From Lepidurus packardi (Eukaryota; Arthropoda; Branchiopoda; Notostraca; Triopsidae), in assembly GCA_023053545.1 (NCBI GenBank), contig JAKZAN010000005.1, positions 4,030,001 through 4,094,000 of the forward strand: a stretch of 64,000 nt of DNA. Reading direction: 5' to 3'. The translations under genes were made by a program, and so were the position numbers. Below the pieces are notes generated by a model. It made no database searches and was not told the origin of the DNA. It saw nothing but the letters and a program-made list of their open reading frames with translations. Positions 53,699-64,000 of the stretch are shown piece by piece (position 1 is the stretch's first letter; every line of letters begins with the position of its first letter).

Positions 53699-56600
53699 CC
53701 TCTTTTGAAGAGAAAAGCGGGGTAAATGTCACGACAATTACTTTATCATAAAAAACAAGCTTGAATACAGCAATGTCCAAAGCCCGCATTACAAAGAATT
53801 CACTAAAGGGTGGGGGTATGAAAGGTTTCGTTTGCTTTAGCTTTCAGCCATATTTATAAAGCCAGCAAGTTATATACCTATAGGCTAGACGGGACAAGTT
53901 AATGATCGTCAACTCGGAGTTAATCCTTCTACTTGAGTTAAAGTCATCTACGTGAGTCGTCTAGAAACAACAACGTTAAGCTTAACGATCATCAACTGTT
54001 GATGAAGTTTTAGAATTGATGAAGTTGTTACAACTCTGACAAACATTAGCTAATGCCTAATGAAAGTCCTGTCTACACAATTTAAAGCTCATTAAATTAG
54101 GACTGGAATGACAAATAAGCCTTTTTTGTCACTTCACAAAACGTTTTGCTCATACAAATATAGAAAATAATCAATACGTATAAAAACCGGAATCGGTCTT
54201 CTCATAACCGTCGTTTATTTTCTAGTGTAGGCCATAACCGGTCGTAAATACACGTAAATAATGCTCTGAAAATTCGAAAGTTTTGTTGAAGTCATTGTTG
54301 ACACCAAGCTCTAGTAGAAATGAGGTATTGTAGCCTTGCTATAATTTCTGCGCAAGATTAGCAGCTGAACCAGAAGAAATATATCCGTCCGAAAACTTGT
54401 AAATAAACAACAAATGCATTGGCCGTATGTGAACACGCAAAAACGTTAAGTTTTTGTCGTTCGAATGGAGTTTCTGGCGACAATCTGTTTAACTGAAGAT
54501 GCTACAACTAATAAGAACTGGAAAGGTTTAAGCTTGGTAAAGCATATTTCTTCGCTTCAGAAAAAGTCAAATTTTCGAAAATTAACAACACGGATGTGAA
54601 ACGTCCATCCTTTGCCGTTGCAAAATACTTTCTGATAGGAAAGCGACAGGAAAAAGACTTTTTGACAGAAAAGTGTTTAAATATGTGCAGGTATACCGCA
54701 CGGCCAAACGGCGACAACCTTAAACGCTGCTTTTGCCTATGGGCTGCATAACACAATGAGGCAGGCCAAACAAAACTAACACTACCTTATTATTGCAGTT
54801 GACACGTTTCATCTTACCAAATGAATAAAGCTATACTCCATAACTCTAATTTACTTTATCAAAGAAAGTTCTATGTAGCGAAAAATAAGTAGAACAATAA
54901 AAAAGACGAGTTCGTTGGTCTCGCTGAAATAGTCAGCGGTATCCACATAATGCCATATAACTAACAACATATAGCAGCATATAAGTTATGCACACTTACT
55001 TGTTATTAGCTAATCAGTTTGGTTTGACACAAAACGGGAAATTTAGTGTAGCTTTTCACCAGGCGATATTTTGCAGACGTTTGCATGACAGTACGTAAGT
55101 ACATTAGAACGCAGTTCTGAGTATGAAAATTGCAAATTTTAGGTATATAGGCGATTCTTCGACATTGAAAATTACTTGGAGCATAAAGTACGGTTGTCTG
55201 AATGGATAAATTTGACAGGGGACGTGAGGTGAGGCTTTAAAAAAATCACATTGTTAGAGGATCAATTCCAGTTTGGAGAAGGTTCAGAAAGCGCAAGTTA
55301 GGTGTAAAGGTAGGAATTAGTGAAAGTGAAGGTGAGGAAGATTCGAAGTAGGATTACGTGGTGTATGAAGACTGCATATAAAGACTTGGGACGCAATTGC
55401 GGGGAAAAGGCAGGAGTATTAGGTAGGGAAATCGCTGAGTGAACAAAATACTGGCCAACATCCGCAAATAAGTGATAATAAGATAAGGAAGGGAATGCTG
55501 GACACGCTTTTTAAGAAATGAAGGGAGTAAGTCTACAGCCGTCCGGTTTACTGCGCGAATGTTTTTTCTAACTAGACTATGGCTGGCTTTGCTGTTTCCA
55601 TAGCATAACTCAAAGACTAAATCCCGACTTAATTTTACTGAAGCATGAAGAACGCTAATGTTTGAAATGAGCCAAGCTAGCGTTGCATTTTGAAAAGGAG
55701 CGTTTTCCTTATCATAGTTTGATGAGATATAGTTCTTCACGTATATTTTGTACCCTTTTGCTTCCGCTGCCTAGTTAAAAAAGCACCAGCCATCTTACAA
55801 GCTTAGGTTTTGGTTTTGCAAAAATAAATATCAACATCGAAGTCTGAACCCGAACGATTTACACTCTTTGTATAACGTTTAGACTTATAAGTTTATTTAA
55901 ACATCATGTAATAATAATGTAAAAGTAAAAAAAAACATAAGCATATTACTATCAAGAAATAAGTTTCCAATGGCAATGTACAAGAACAGTAAGCACTAAA
56001 ACTCTCAATACGGAAGAAAAGAATGGTCTTCGTTTGTTGTAACTCATTTGGAACACTATCGTTGACTCTTAATTGTAGTTACCTAAGCACGTTGATTCAT
56101 GATTTCCTAACTTGTGCTTAGTTATTGATTTGCATGTAGCACAAGCAAGAGTTTCTATGAAATTGTTTTGATCCTAAGCCACATCTCGAACGTAGGCGGA
56201 CATTAGCCCCGGCTGTCTGAGCTCACAGTACCCAAGCTCCTTTGTTAACATTGTGTACTTTCGGAACAAGATTTCTCGAAAACGGTTTGTCAGATTGAAA
56301 ACTTTCGAATATAGTTAGCTTAAGGTATACTTTAAGCTTGGTGCACACTACGGATCAAAATCAAAAAAGCATAGATCAAAATCAAGAAAAGCAAGCCCAT
56401 GGGCCTCATTGGGACGTAGTTTGGTCTGCTTTGTACAATCCAAATAAGATTGAAGGGCCTTAAGCTGAATGAAAATGAACTTTCAGTTTGTCGCCTGGAC
56501 ACCCATCAACTATCCCCGTTCTGGGACTAGTTGAGCAACTATACAAGTTAACGATATTTAGCGTCCCGTCTAGCCTAGGTATTTGGCTGTTAGGAGCAGT

Positions 56601-57445
56601 AAACTTAAGGTGTCCGATGGAATAAAAACTATGCTGTAATAGCAATACGAAATTATTTCTTCCAGAAATAAATCTAGTATTAACTCAACATTCAGAAAGT
56701 AGGGGATAACACTGACTGAATTTTAATAGACTTATTTAAAGATTTGAAAGAAAAATGGTTTGCTTCCAGAAAACACAAAATCCCATACTAATCACCGACC
56801 CGGGCAAAACGTAAGCCCTGCATTCCGAATGATGGTCATGTGAGCATGCGGTCGAGGTACTTATTACTGTTAGGTTGGTTTAGTCCTGTTTATCATGTAA
56901 AGTATGCATTTATTTTAAAGACAATGAGTTCAAAATATTAATAAAGACACATTGAAGAAGTCGTGATCAAAATCTACAAATACCAGACTTTTTAAATTGT
57001 ATATGGTTTATTCGTTCCTTATACTTGCTTTAAGAAGATCTTTTGCACTTTTGGCTGTGCGTCGTTCACAAACACAACTGTCAATGTTTTCCACAGTTCG
57101 CCGCTCATGGTCGTGGCGCTTTTTCCTACAACAAAACAAAATTTGCATCTTGCTGAACTGTCATGAGACGCATATAAAAGCAATCAATCCCATGTTGAAA
57201 TCTTGTGTTAGGTGAGGATTCACATGTACAGGAACAGCAAGCTCTACTTTATTTATAAGTGCCACCAACCTCTTGTTCCCATTCATGAAATAGAACGAAT
57301 CATTGAGTTTTAGATGTACGCATAACAACATCAGGGAGCAGCTTTCTTTTTTTTGAATTCCTGTTTTCGTCAACAATGCTGGTAAACTAACCTTTATTAT
57401 TTGGTAATATTACGGTGTATGTATCCAACATTTGTATTTCCGCAG
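53699..57445. other. Long intergenic or intronic tract upstream of neurotactin-like gene
   Basis: About 3.7 kb, AT-rich, with only short scattered open frames of non-protein-like composition. Because the neurotactin-like gene lacks a start codon in its first recognised exon, its 5' exon(s) and promoter should lie here, but I could not place them. No repeats or RNA genes stand out. Confidence 0.4.
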
Positions 57446-59680
57446 AAGTTTAAACAAGTACCACAAGGTCACGATGAAGCAGATATGGTGGATGAAGAAA
57501 TGGAGGTCCCACCTCAGGAGATCATTTATGAGTTCTCCGAATTTAGTAGCACTGCGAACATGTGTGGCGAAACTACCGTTTCATTCCAAAATCGTGTTGG
57601 ACCGTGCGGCCGACTACTCCTCCACAAGAGCCTTCTTCGTAAGAAAGGGATTACTTTGCTGCGTATAATACAAATAACATGTTTCTCCAACATTCTTCTT
57701 AGTTGCCTTAGCAGCCACCGTTATTTTACTTGGTTTATCCATTGGTCTTGTCTTCTGGTTTCATAACGCTGAGGAAAGACATGATGCAACCTATGATGAT
57801 GACCAGGTTGTCCTGGCTATCACTTCCTGCGGTCAAGTAGAAGGGTAAAAAAAAGAAACAAATTACTCTTTCTTGCTCGTCTTGTCGCTCACTCTTACGA
57901 CGTTGTTGTGCAATTCGATCCCTAACTTTATGTTATGTCACAAGGCGCGGTTCTGGGGGCGGAGTTGTGTTTAAAGGTATTCCGTACGCTCTACCCCCTG
58001 TGTCACCGAGTCCGGACGTAAATTTTTCGCCACATTCCGCTGCGTTCTGGGATCGTTGGGGTCCGTCTTCGAGGCATAGCCGCCTGGAGCATTGCTGGAG
58101 TGATACACTTCGCTACGACGCCGAGCCTAAAGAGTGCTTGCATATATCGAGGGCGAACGTAACAGGCGATGAGAACTGTTTAACGCTGGATATTTATACC
58201 CCCCATGTATCCTACGACAGTCCCGTACCTGTGGTGGTCCTTGTCGCCACTCCATATTTGTGGGGCACCGATGGACCTCCTTCTAATTTCCAACCCAGTG
58301 GCAAACTCGCCAAAGAGAAAAATGTCGTGTTCGTCGTAGTCCGATTTCGTTTAGGTCCTTTAGGGTTCTTACCTTCATTTCGCTCCGACTTGTTTTACAA
58401 TTCCACGTCGGACGACATCCAAGCCGACTTGGGGATTTCCATTCCCGAAGCTGCAAATAGACTTTTTCATCTCCGTCAATCTGTAAACCAAGCTAGGAAT
58501 TTGGGTCTCACGGATCTCGTGTCAGCTTTAACTTGGCTCCATCTCAATGCTGACCATTTTGGAGGAGACACTCGGGAAGTTACCTTGTTAGGCTGGGGAG
58601 CAGGAGCCACCCTGGTCAGCGCGCTAACTACAGTGAAACCACCCCGAGGTATCGTGCACCTCTTTACACAAGTAAAAGCAATCTTGGGTTGTCTTTGTAT
58701 TTCTCCTTAAAAAGTCAAAAACAAAACAACCATGAATAGGCGTGGGTCACTGGCGGTAGCGGAATGCCTGGTGCAGCATCCCAACAAAACAGTCTGGCAC
58801 TGGGAGAAATTTTGCTCAAGAACAGTCCGTGCTGGAAGGATCCCGCGATAAACGCCACTTTGAATGACGTCATCTGTCTGTTGTCCCTTCCATCCGCTCA
58901 ATTATTGGAAGCTACACAGAAAAGTCTCGCGGAGATGAAATCCCATAAACCTGGCTCAGAGTATATGGGCTGGCTTAGTACCGATCCCTTTACAATGACT
59001 ACTCCTCTTTTGGAAGTATGGAAACAGCCAGCAAGTTTTTACGTTGATCCTCCTATTGTTGTCGGTAAGTTAAAAAAAATTTCAAGTGCTTTGTGTTACC
59101 TTATTGAGTTAACTTCTTAATTATTAGCTATAGAGAGTTCACTCTTTTTATATTTTTAGGTGTTAATGCGCAACAAGAAGACGTCTGTGGGCCAATCAAA
59201 GTGGAGGAGTTAATAAAAGATGCGTCAACAATCGCAGAAGCTCACAAGCATTACAACACGGAAGCTAAGATACAAAGTTTTGTCCAGGATGTCAGTTCCA
59301 TTTGTCCCTTACATTCCATGGCCTTCGCTGCCAGTCAAAAACTGTCCAGTCCGGTGTCATTCTACGTTAATCGCTATGGACGTGAGCAATTAGAAAACAA
59401 GTCCGCTGGCTGCATTAAAGGCGTAGCAGCTGATAAATACTCCGACATAGAAGCTATTTTGGGGATATATCCAATAAACCGTCAAGAAGATGCTCTCTTT
59501 GTCCACAATATGCAAAACATGTTTTACACCTTTGTCTTGGAAGGCAAACTGCCTGGCTTCCAGACCATGCCGTACAATATTTATATTATTGATACACATA
59601 TTAAAACCCAAAAAAGCTACCCTAGGTGTGAGTTTTGGGATAGAGAAGGCATCTTTAACCAAACAGCCAGGTTCGATTAG
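57446..59680 (+). CDS. Nrt: Neurotactin-like cell adhesion protein (inactive cholinesterase fold), 5' end missing
   Basis: Five exons found: 57446-57638, 57703-57844, 57945-58671, 58740-59064 and 59160-59680, all in phase. An acidic cytoplasmic segment (EADMVDEEMEVPPQEIIYEF) precedes one membrane helix (ALAATVILLGLSIGLVFWF), giving a type II topology. The extracellular part is an alpha/beta-hydrolase of the cholinesterase type: FKGIPYALPPV, DENCLTLDIYTP, FVVVRFRLGPLGFLPS and LTWLHLNADHFGGDTREVTLLGWGAG. The nucleophile elbow reads GWGAG instead of GxSxG, so the catalytic serine is gone. That combination defines neurotactin, which mediates heterophilic adhesion and axon guidance with amalgam in flies. 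No ATG lies in frame at the start of the first exon, which follows a clear CCGCAG acceptor, so upstream exon(s) are missing from this model. Gliotactin or glutactin are alternatives, but they have other topologies. Confidence 0.85.
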
Positions 59681-60611
59681 AACAAAGAATTTTGACAATG
59701 TTTTGTCCGCAATAAGGACCTGTAAAACGAACCTTCCCAGCAATCCATCCTTTATGACAATAAGCTACATATAATGCCATATATTTAAAGTGATATATGT
59801 AAATTCCAGACTAAGCCAGCTCTCATACTTAATACTCTTTTTCTTGCATGAATTCATTGTTACGGTGGTTGGTTTGATCTTTTGTACATGTGTGTGACTC
59901 ATTTCTATTCAACCAATCTTGTCTAAACCTGGAGCAGTGAGTCTTATAGTACTGCAATAAAGGTACATTATTAAACCCATTAACCAATTTTTGTTCATTG
60001 TTTGGGCTTTTTTTGTCATAGATTCATCCGTTCTTGTTAGCTTCTTTTTTTGACGCCACCAGGAAAAGCACGATAACGGATACGTAATTCAAAAGTTGTA
60101 TCGTTTGAATGGCAGACGCTTCGAAAAAGATTCCTTAAACCCTCTGTATTCTTTTTTTTTTGGCGCCTCCATGACAAATACGATAATGGATATGCAATTC
60201 AGAGTTGTATCGTTTGAATGGCAGGTGCTACAAGAAAGATTCCTCAGATCCAAACTGGGATGATACACAAGATAAAAGAAGCAAAGGCAAAGTTTCTATT
60301 TCGTCTTTAGAGCATCGTCGTTCGAGCAACACTGCGAAGAGACGATAGAATTAGCAACTATAAGACTGAAAGTATGTGCTATACTAGCAGCGAACAACAA
60401 CGCTTGACTCATTCTTGGAATTAATAGCCCTACCTGCTTTTCGGGTTTCCAGCGCCACGACTTTATCTCGGTCCCCGTTTTCCGATTCAGAGCCGCTATC
60501 ACGGGTAAAGTTTATTTTGTTAGCACATTCCGTAAGCACAGACGGCGTGGCCCTAAAAACCATATCCATTAATCTTCTAATGTGAGAAACTGGCAATCAA
60601 CGATTTGTTCT
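59681..60611. other. Intergenic, neurotactin-like 3' UTR and KCNQ 3' end
   Basis: About 930 nt between converging genes. It holds an AATAAAGG poly(A)-signal-like motif near 59956 and the tandem duplication at about 60041-60248, listed separately. On the minus strand a 71-codon open frame (60384-60596) lies just past the KCNQ stop and may be an alternative exon. See findings. Confidence 0.45.
60041..60248. repeat. Two diverged tandem copies of a ~109-bp unit
   Basis: The unit begins with a T-run, then a GACGCCACC/GGCGCCTCC segment, CGATAAcGGATAcG/CGATAAtGGATAtG, and the identical core GTTGTATCGTTTGAATGGCA. The core starts near 60095 and again near 60204. The copies then continue with AAAAAGATTCCTTA and AGAAAGATTCCTCA. 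The two copies differ by point changes and small indels. Confidence 0.8.
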
Positions 60612-63600
60612 CTACTTGAGCGTCACTTTTTTCTTGACTTTTGGATGGCCGAGATCTGTCACGAGAGCGTTTCCGTCTACAGTAGGCGTGGAAGGTTCGG
60701 AAGTGATCAGAATAGGTTTTGGAATGGGGCGAACAGCCACCACAGGAGTAGCGGACTCCAAGAGAGGTAGTTTATCGACTGATGAAGGACTGGAGACACT
60801 TGCGGGACCATGGCAGGAAACCGTGGACCATAATCGTAACCACTTATTACGGTCTTCAGAATACATGTCTAGCAACTGGTCAATTTTCGATTCGATATCA
60901 TCCACTTGTCTCTCCACACGAACTATTCTCGATGCTAGGCTTAGCTTGGATTCGTACACGTCTTTTGATTTAGAGCCAGTTTTTCCCAAGATTTGATCCA
61001 GCCTACCAATCATTAATTCATAAACAATGTAAAAAAAATAAATAAATAAAAATGAATCAATTAAAATCGAGCAGAAATGTGTTACTACGTTTTGGGACTA
61101 CTGGTTGGTTTAGTTTCCAAAATGCATATTATGAGTTTGATAAATGGATTTAACAACACTTGAGTATAAGAGCGACTAAAAAATAAAAAGGTTTAGTGGC
61201 ATGGAGCATCACGGCTTCATGGCAAGAAAGCAGTTGATGCCAAAATTTCGAGCACATTACAACCACTACTCGCTCTCTCTCTCTAGTTTATCGCTCACTC
61301 TCTCCCTTTCACGGTAGAAGGGCATTTTGGCGAAAGATGCTCAAACTTTACTCACACGCCAGAAACAATTTAGATTGCCCTCTTTGTAAGTGGACTAATT
61401 GAGGGACAAAAGTAGCTCCATGAGCTTCAATTTCGAGACTCGAAAACGGGCTTTCTTCCGTACCTGAAATGAAGCGTTTTGACGCGTGCAAGCAGATCAG
61501 CATGGCCTTGTGTATACTGCTCTATCACGTCCTTAACGTCGTAAGGCTTAAGTGCTTCACGGAATTTCCTTCTTGCCACGAAGTATTTGATCTAGTCTCA
61601 AAAATGGGCAGCGCAGCAAATCCGGTACATATGTCAGCCGCGTCAACGTGTCACAAATAGGACAAAAGCCAGGCAAATTTTGAGGAGAAGACGGCATAGA
61701 AAGAAAAAGCGGCAACCATTGTGAAGCAGCCAAAAAATATTGGAAAGGTTGGGGGAAGGAGAAAGGGCGGAATATTTTTTTTTTAAATAAAGGTATCGAG
61801 GAGCGAGTGTGTAAAAGGACCAAAAGCGGCGACACCAAGGTGAAAAGAAAAAGAGAAACGAAATGAATTTTAGTGGTGGTGTTTTAATGGGCGCACCTGT
61901 TTTGCACAGACTTAACGCGGCTTAGAAGATCAACGTGTCCCGCAGAATATTGTTCGATTACGTCCTTAACGTCATACGGTTTTAAGGCCTCTTTGAATTT
62001 CCGTTTAGCTACAAAGAATTTGATCTGCACACGCAAACGTAGGACGGTTGATTAACTTCCTGATTGGATGTTCGTAAAACGTTTGAAGTTCTGGCAGCTT
62101 GACTTTTTCTTCCCTTTTCCCTTTTTTGTCTCTCTCTCTCTGTCTTTCCAGGGAAAAGTTCTACTTTCCACTCAGGGGGCCGAACTTCGAACGTTTTGTT
62201 ACTCCCGTAGCCACATGTTACATGTGTAACAGAAAACACACGAACTCGTGTAAGCCACGTTAGGTAAACTGTGTTGAATTAACAGTACAATTTACTTACC
62301 TTTCGAAGAGCTCGTATCGCTCCTTTGTGTTGCCTAGTCAACTGGATATAAGCAGGTTGCTCGTCGTCGTCCTCGGAGAGGTCAACTAACAAAAAAAAAA
62401 AAAAAAGAAAGAAAAAAAAGAGAAAGGATACACAAAGATAAGAGGTAAGAAAATACTCTCGTTAGAACCGATATGTTTTTTTTTTCTGGGAGCAATAATC
62501 CTGAAGAAGTTAAGGTAAGAAAGGAGCTTTATACTACACATTATTGATCAGACTAGTACAAAACACACATAAAGAGGACCAGGATAAGGCAACTTTAGCG
62601 ACAGCCAGAAGCACATTAATACCTGATGATAATCTTCCATCCGAACTCCGTTTCCCATCTTTGCTAGGTTCTTCTGCAGCATGATGGTTATCCTGACGGC
62701 TTTTTTCTTTATGGGAAACTGAATAGCTGCTATGGGTGGAGTTAGGCGTCTTGTGTCGACGTATCGTGGGCAATCGGGTCACAAACGAAGCATTATGTTT
62801 GAACCTGATGTATCAAGGAAATTCTTTCTTATCCAGAGAAAGCATTAATCAAAGTGCCACCACATAGCCCTAGTTTAATATGCTACTAAAGAAAATAAAA
62901 AAAGAAACAAAACAGAAAAGGAGAGAAAACTTGCATGGTTGGGCTTGGCAGAGGTACTTGATGAATCTTCCAAGTGGCTATGGAATGAGAGTGCTCATCC
63001 GCTGCATAACATCGCCATAAACACTGAATTAAAGTGGCAGCTGGTTGCCTGCGACGAATCATGTGCTTTTGCCTCTGTTGCTGCTGAACTTTTAAAGCAA
63101 AACCGGAACCCAGGATCCCCTAATTATAAAAGCTTTTGAACTTACAACTATAGGTATATGAGATGGAAAAAATAGTAATTTTACCGCTGGGAGAGCAAAA
63201 AAAGAGATACCCATTAACGCGCAACCTGAAGCAATTAACTTGCCCTGCCAGGTTACGGGGACGGTGTCGCCGTAACCCACGGTACATAAGGTTATCTAAC
63301 AAGAGACAAGATTTTTACGACAAATTACCGTAAATATATCACACTGAAGGTTATTATACCGAACGCTGTAGGAAAATTTTGTCGGAAAAAAATACACAAT
63401 AGAGAAGGAAAAGGACATTCATACACACCAGTTAAAAAAAAAAAAAAAAGGAAAAGCTCTAAAACGAGCAACTATATTCGTGTTCTTACCACGCCCCACC
63501 ACAAGGCATCTGCGAAATTAGAAAAAACAACCGGGTTAGCATCTTTTTCGGCCAAATAGACCAAAAAACTGGAAAATATCAGGCCGAGGAATCCAATGTA

Positions 63601-64000
63601 CAGAGTAGTAAAAAGTTCTTGGCGATGAGCGTAGACAACCGAACCCAATAACTTCCACGTTCCTCCACGTCGATCCATGCGTACCATCCGCAGAATCTGG
63701 AAAAAGCGTAAGCCTCTCAAGGCGGATGTGGCAAAAACCTGCCCGCTGGTACCCAAGGACAATACCACTAATGAGGCCGCAATTGTGATAACATCTAATG
63801 AAACATAACACGTATTGATCAAGCCGCAAGCGATGCATCCATCATATCCCTTCCAAAATGTATGAAGATAGCGAGCTTGTGAACATTTTTTAGTTCTTAC
63901 TTATTTTGCCTTGTATAATTGATTATATACTCACCGATAATGCAAAAGGGGCGCCTGAGAAACTTGACTCGCCCTAAAAAGCCCTGGTACCGTGATCGAC
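60612..64000 (-). CDS. KCNQ: KCNQ (Kv7) voltage-gated potassium channel, C-terminal two-thirds (partial at right edge)
   Basis: Minus-strand exons from 5': 63935-64000 (S2-S3 linker, partial), 63490-63794, 63185-63295, 62935-63119, 62623-62804, 62300-62385, one of 61897-62024 or 61464-61591, then 60612-61002. Seen in order: S3-S4 with voltage-sensor arginines ([23 protein letters not shown]), [28 protein letters not shown] (S5), pore helix and filter TVGYGD, S6 [19 protein letters not shown], the calmodulin-binding IQ-like helix ([13 protein letters not shown]), a variable linker, helix B in the duplicated exon ([23 protein letters not shown]), and a terminal coiled coil ([20 protein letters not shown]) for tetramerisation. 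The product carries the M-type current and needs PIP2 and calmodulin. Intron 62805-62934 has a GC donor (GCAAGT). The N-terminus and S1-S2 lie beyond the window. Confidence 0.95.
61464..61591 (-). CDS. KCNQ: KCNQ alternative helix-B exon, distal copy
   Basis: 128 nt, same phases as the proximal copy, bounded by GAGACTAG and GTACGG. It encodes [10 protein letters not shown] to RVKTLHF plus the split Arg codon. It is identical to the proximal copy at 31 of 42 residues, and most changes are conservative (Phe/Tyr, Lys/Arg, Ser/Thr). The core [15 protein letters not shown] is unchanged, so both copies look functional. Confidence 0.9.
61897..62024 (-). CDS. KCNQ: KCNQ alternative helix-B exon, proximal copy
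   Basis: 128 nt, phase 0 in and phase 2 out, bounded by GTGTGCAG and GTGCGC. It encodes 42 residues from [10 protein letters not shown] to RVKSVQN, plus a split Arg codon. It covers the second calmodulin-binding helix and start of the assembly region. It aligns without gaps to the distal copy 305 nt downstream and is expected to be used instead of it. Confidence 0.9.

Overview
The window is nuclear DNA from an arthropod, most likely a small crustacean of the Daphnia type. This is an inference from three things: very compact introns (mostly 50-110 nt, GT-AG), about one gene per 4 kb, and a neurotactin-like gene, a family I know only from arthropods, alongside chymotrypsin-fold proteases with disulphide-knot prodomains. 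Nothing looks prokaryotic, viral or organellar. Gene models below were built by joining exons at splice sites and checking that the reading phase carries through every junction.

Layout. Positions 1-8 kb: the end of one trypsin-like serine protease, a probable small secreted protein, and a complete modular serine protease. 8-16.5 kb: a housekeeping cluster with mitochondrial ribosomal protein L11 (-) sharing a 100-bp promoter with protein phosphatase 1 beta (+), cobalamin adenosyltransferase MMAB (-), and the ER chaperone HYOU1/Grp170 (+). 17-31 kb: a KIF16B/Klp98A kinesin-3 with FHA and PX domains, a TatD-family nuclease, and the eIF2-alpha kinase GCN2. GCN2 appears to carry a frameshift in its kinase activation segment. 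31-35 kb: two small membrane proteins (-), a 537-bp inverted-repeat element resembling a pogo/Tigger MITE, and the penta-EF-hand protein peflin (+). 37-47 kb: the presynaptic scaffold RIM (zinc finger, PDZ, C2A, C2B), the largest gene. 48-54 kb: an SLC18B1-type vesicular transporter (+) convergent with ALDH16A1 (-), whose catalytic cysteine is missing. 57-60 kb: a neurotactin-like cell-surface protein (+), whose 5' exons I could not find. 60.6-64 kb: the 3' two-thirds of a KCNQ potassium channel (-), running off the right edge.

The genes do not form a pathway. Several are neuronal (RIM, KCNQ, neurotactin, possibly SLC18B1) and several concern ER and translation stress (HYOU1, GCN2), but with the housekeeping genes between them this looks like ordinary eukaryotic gene order. 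The strongest unusual signals are a pair of equal-length, mutually exclusive KCNQ exons, the GCN2 frameshift, the inverted-repeat element, two probable GC-AG introns, a 6-residue cassette microexon in RIM, and an HYOU1 last intron whose retention would remove the ER-retrieval tail.
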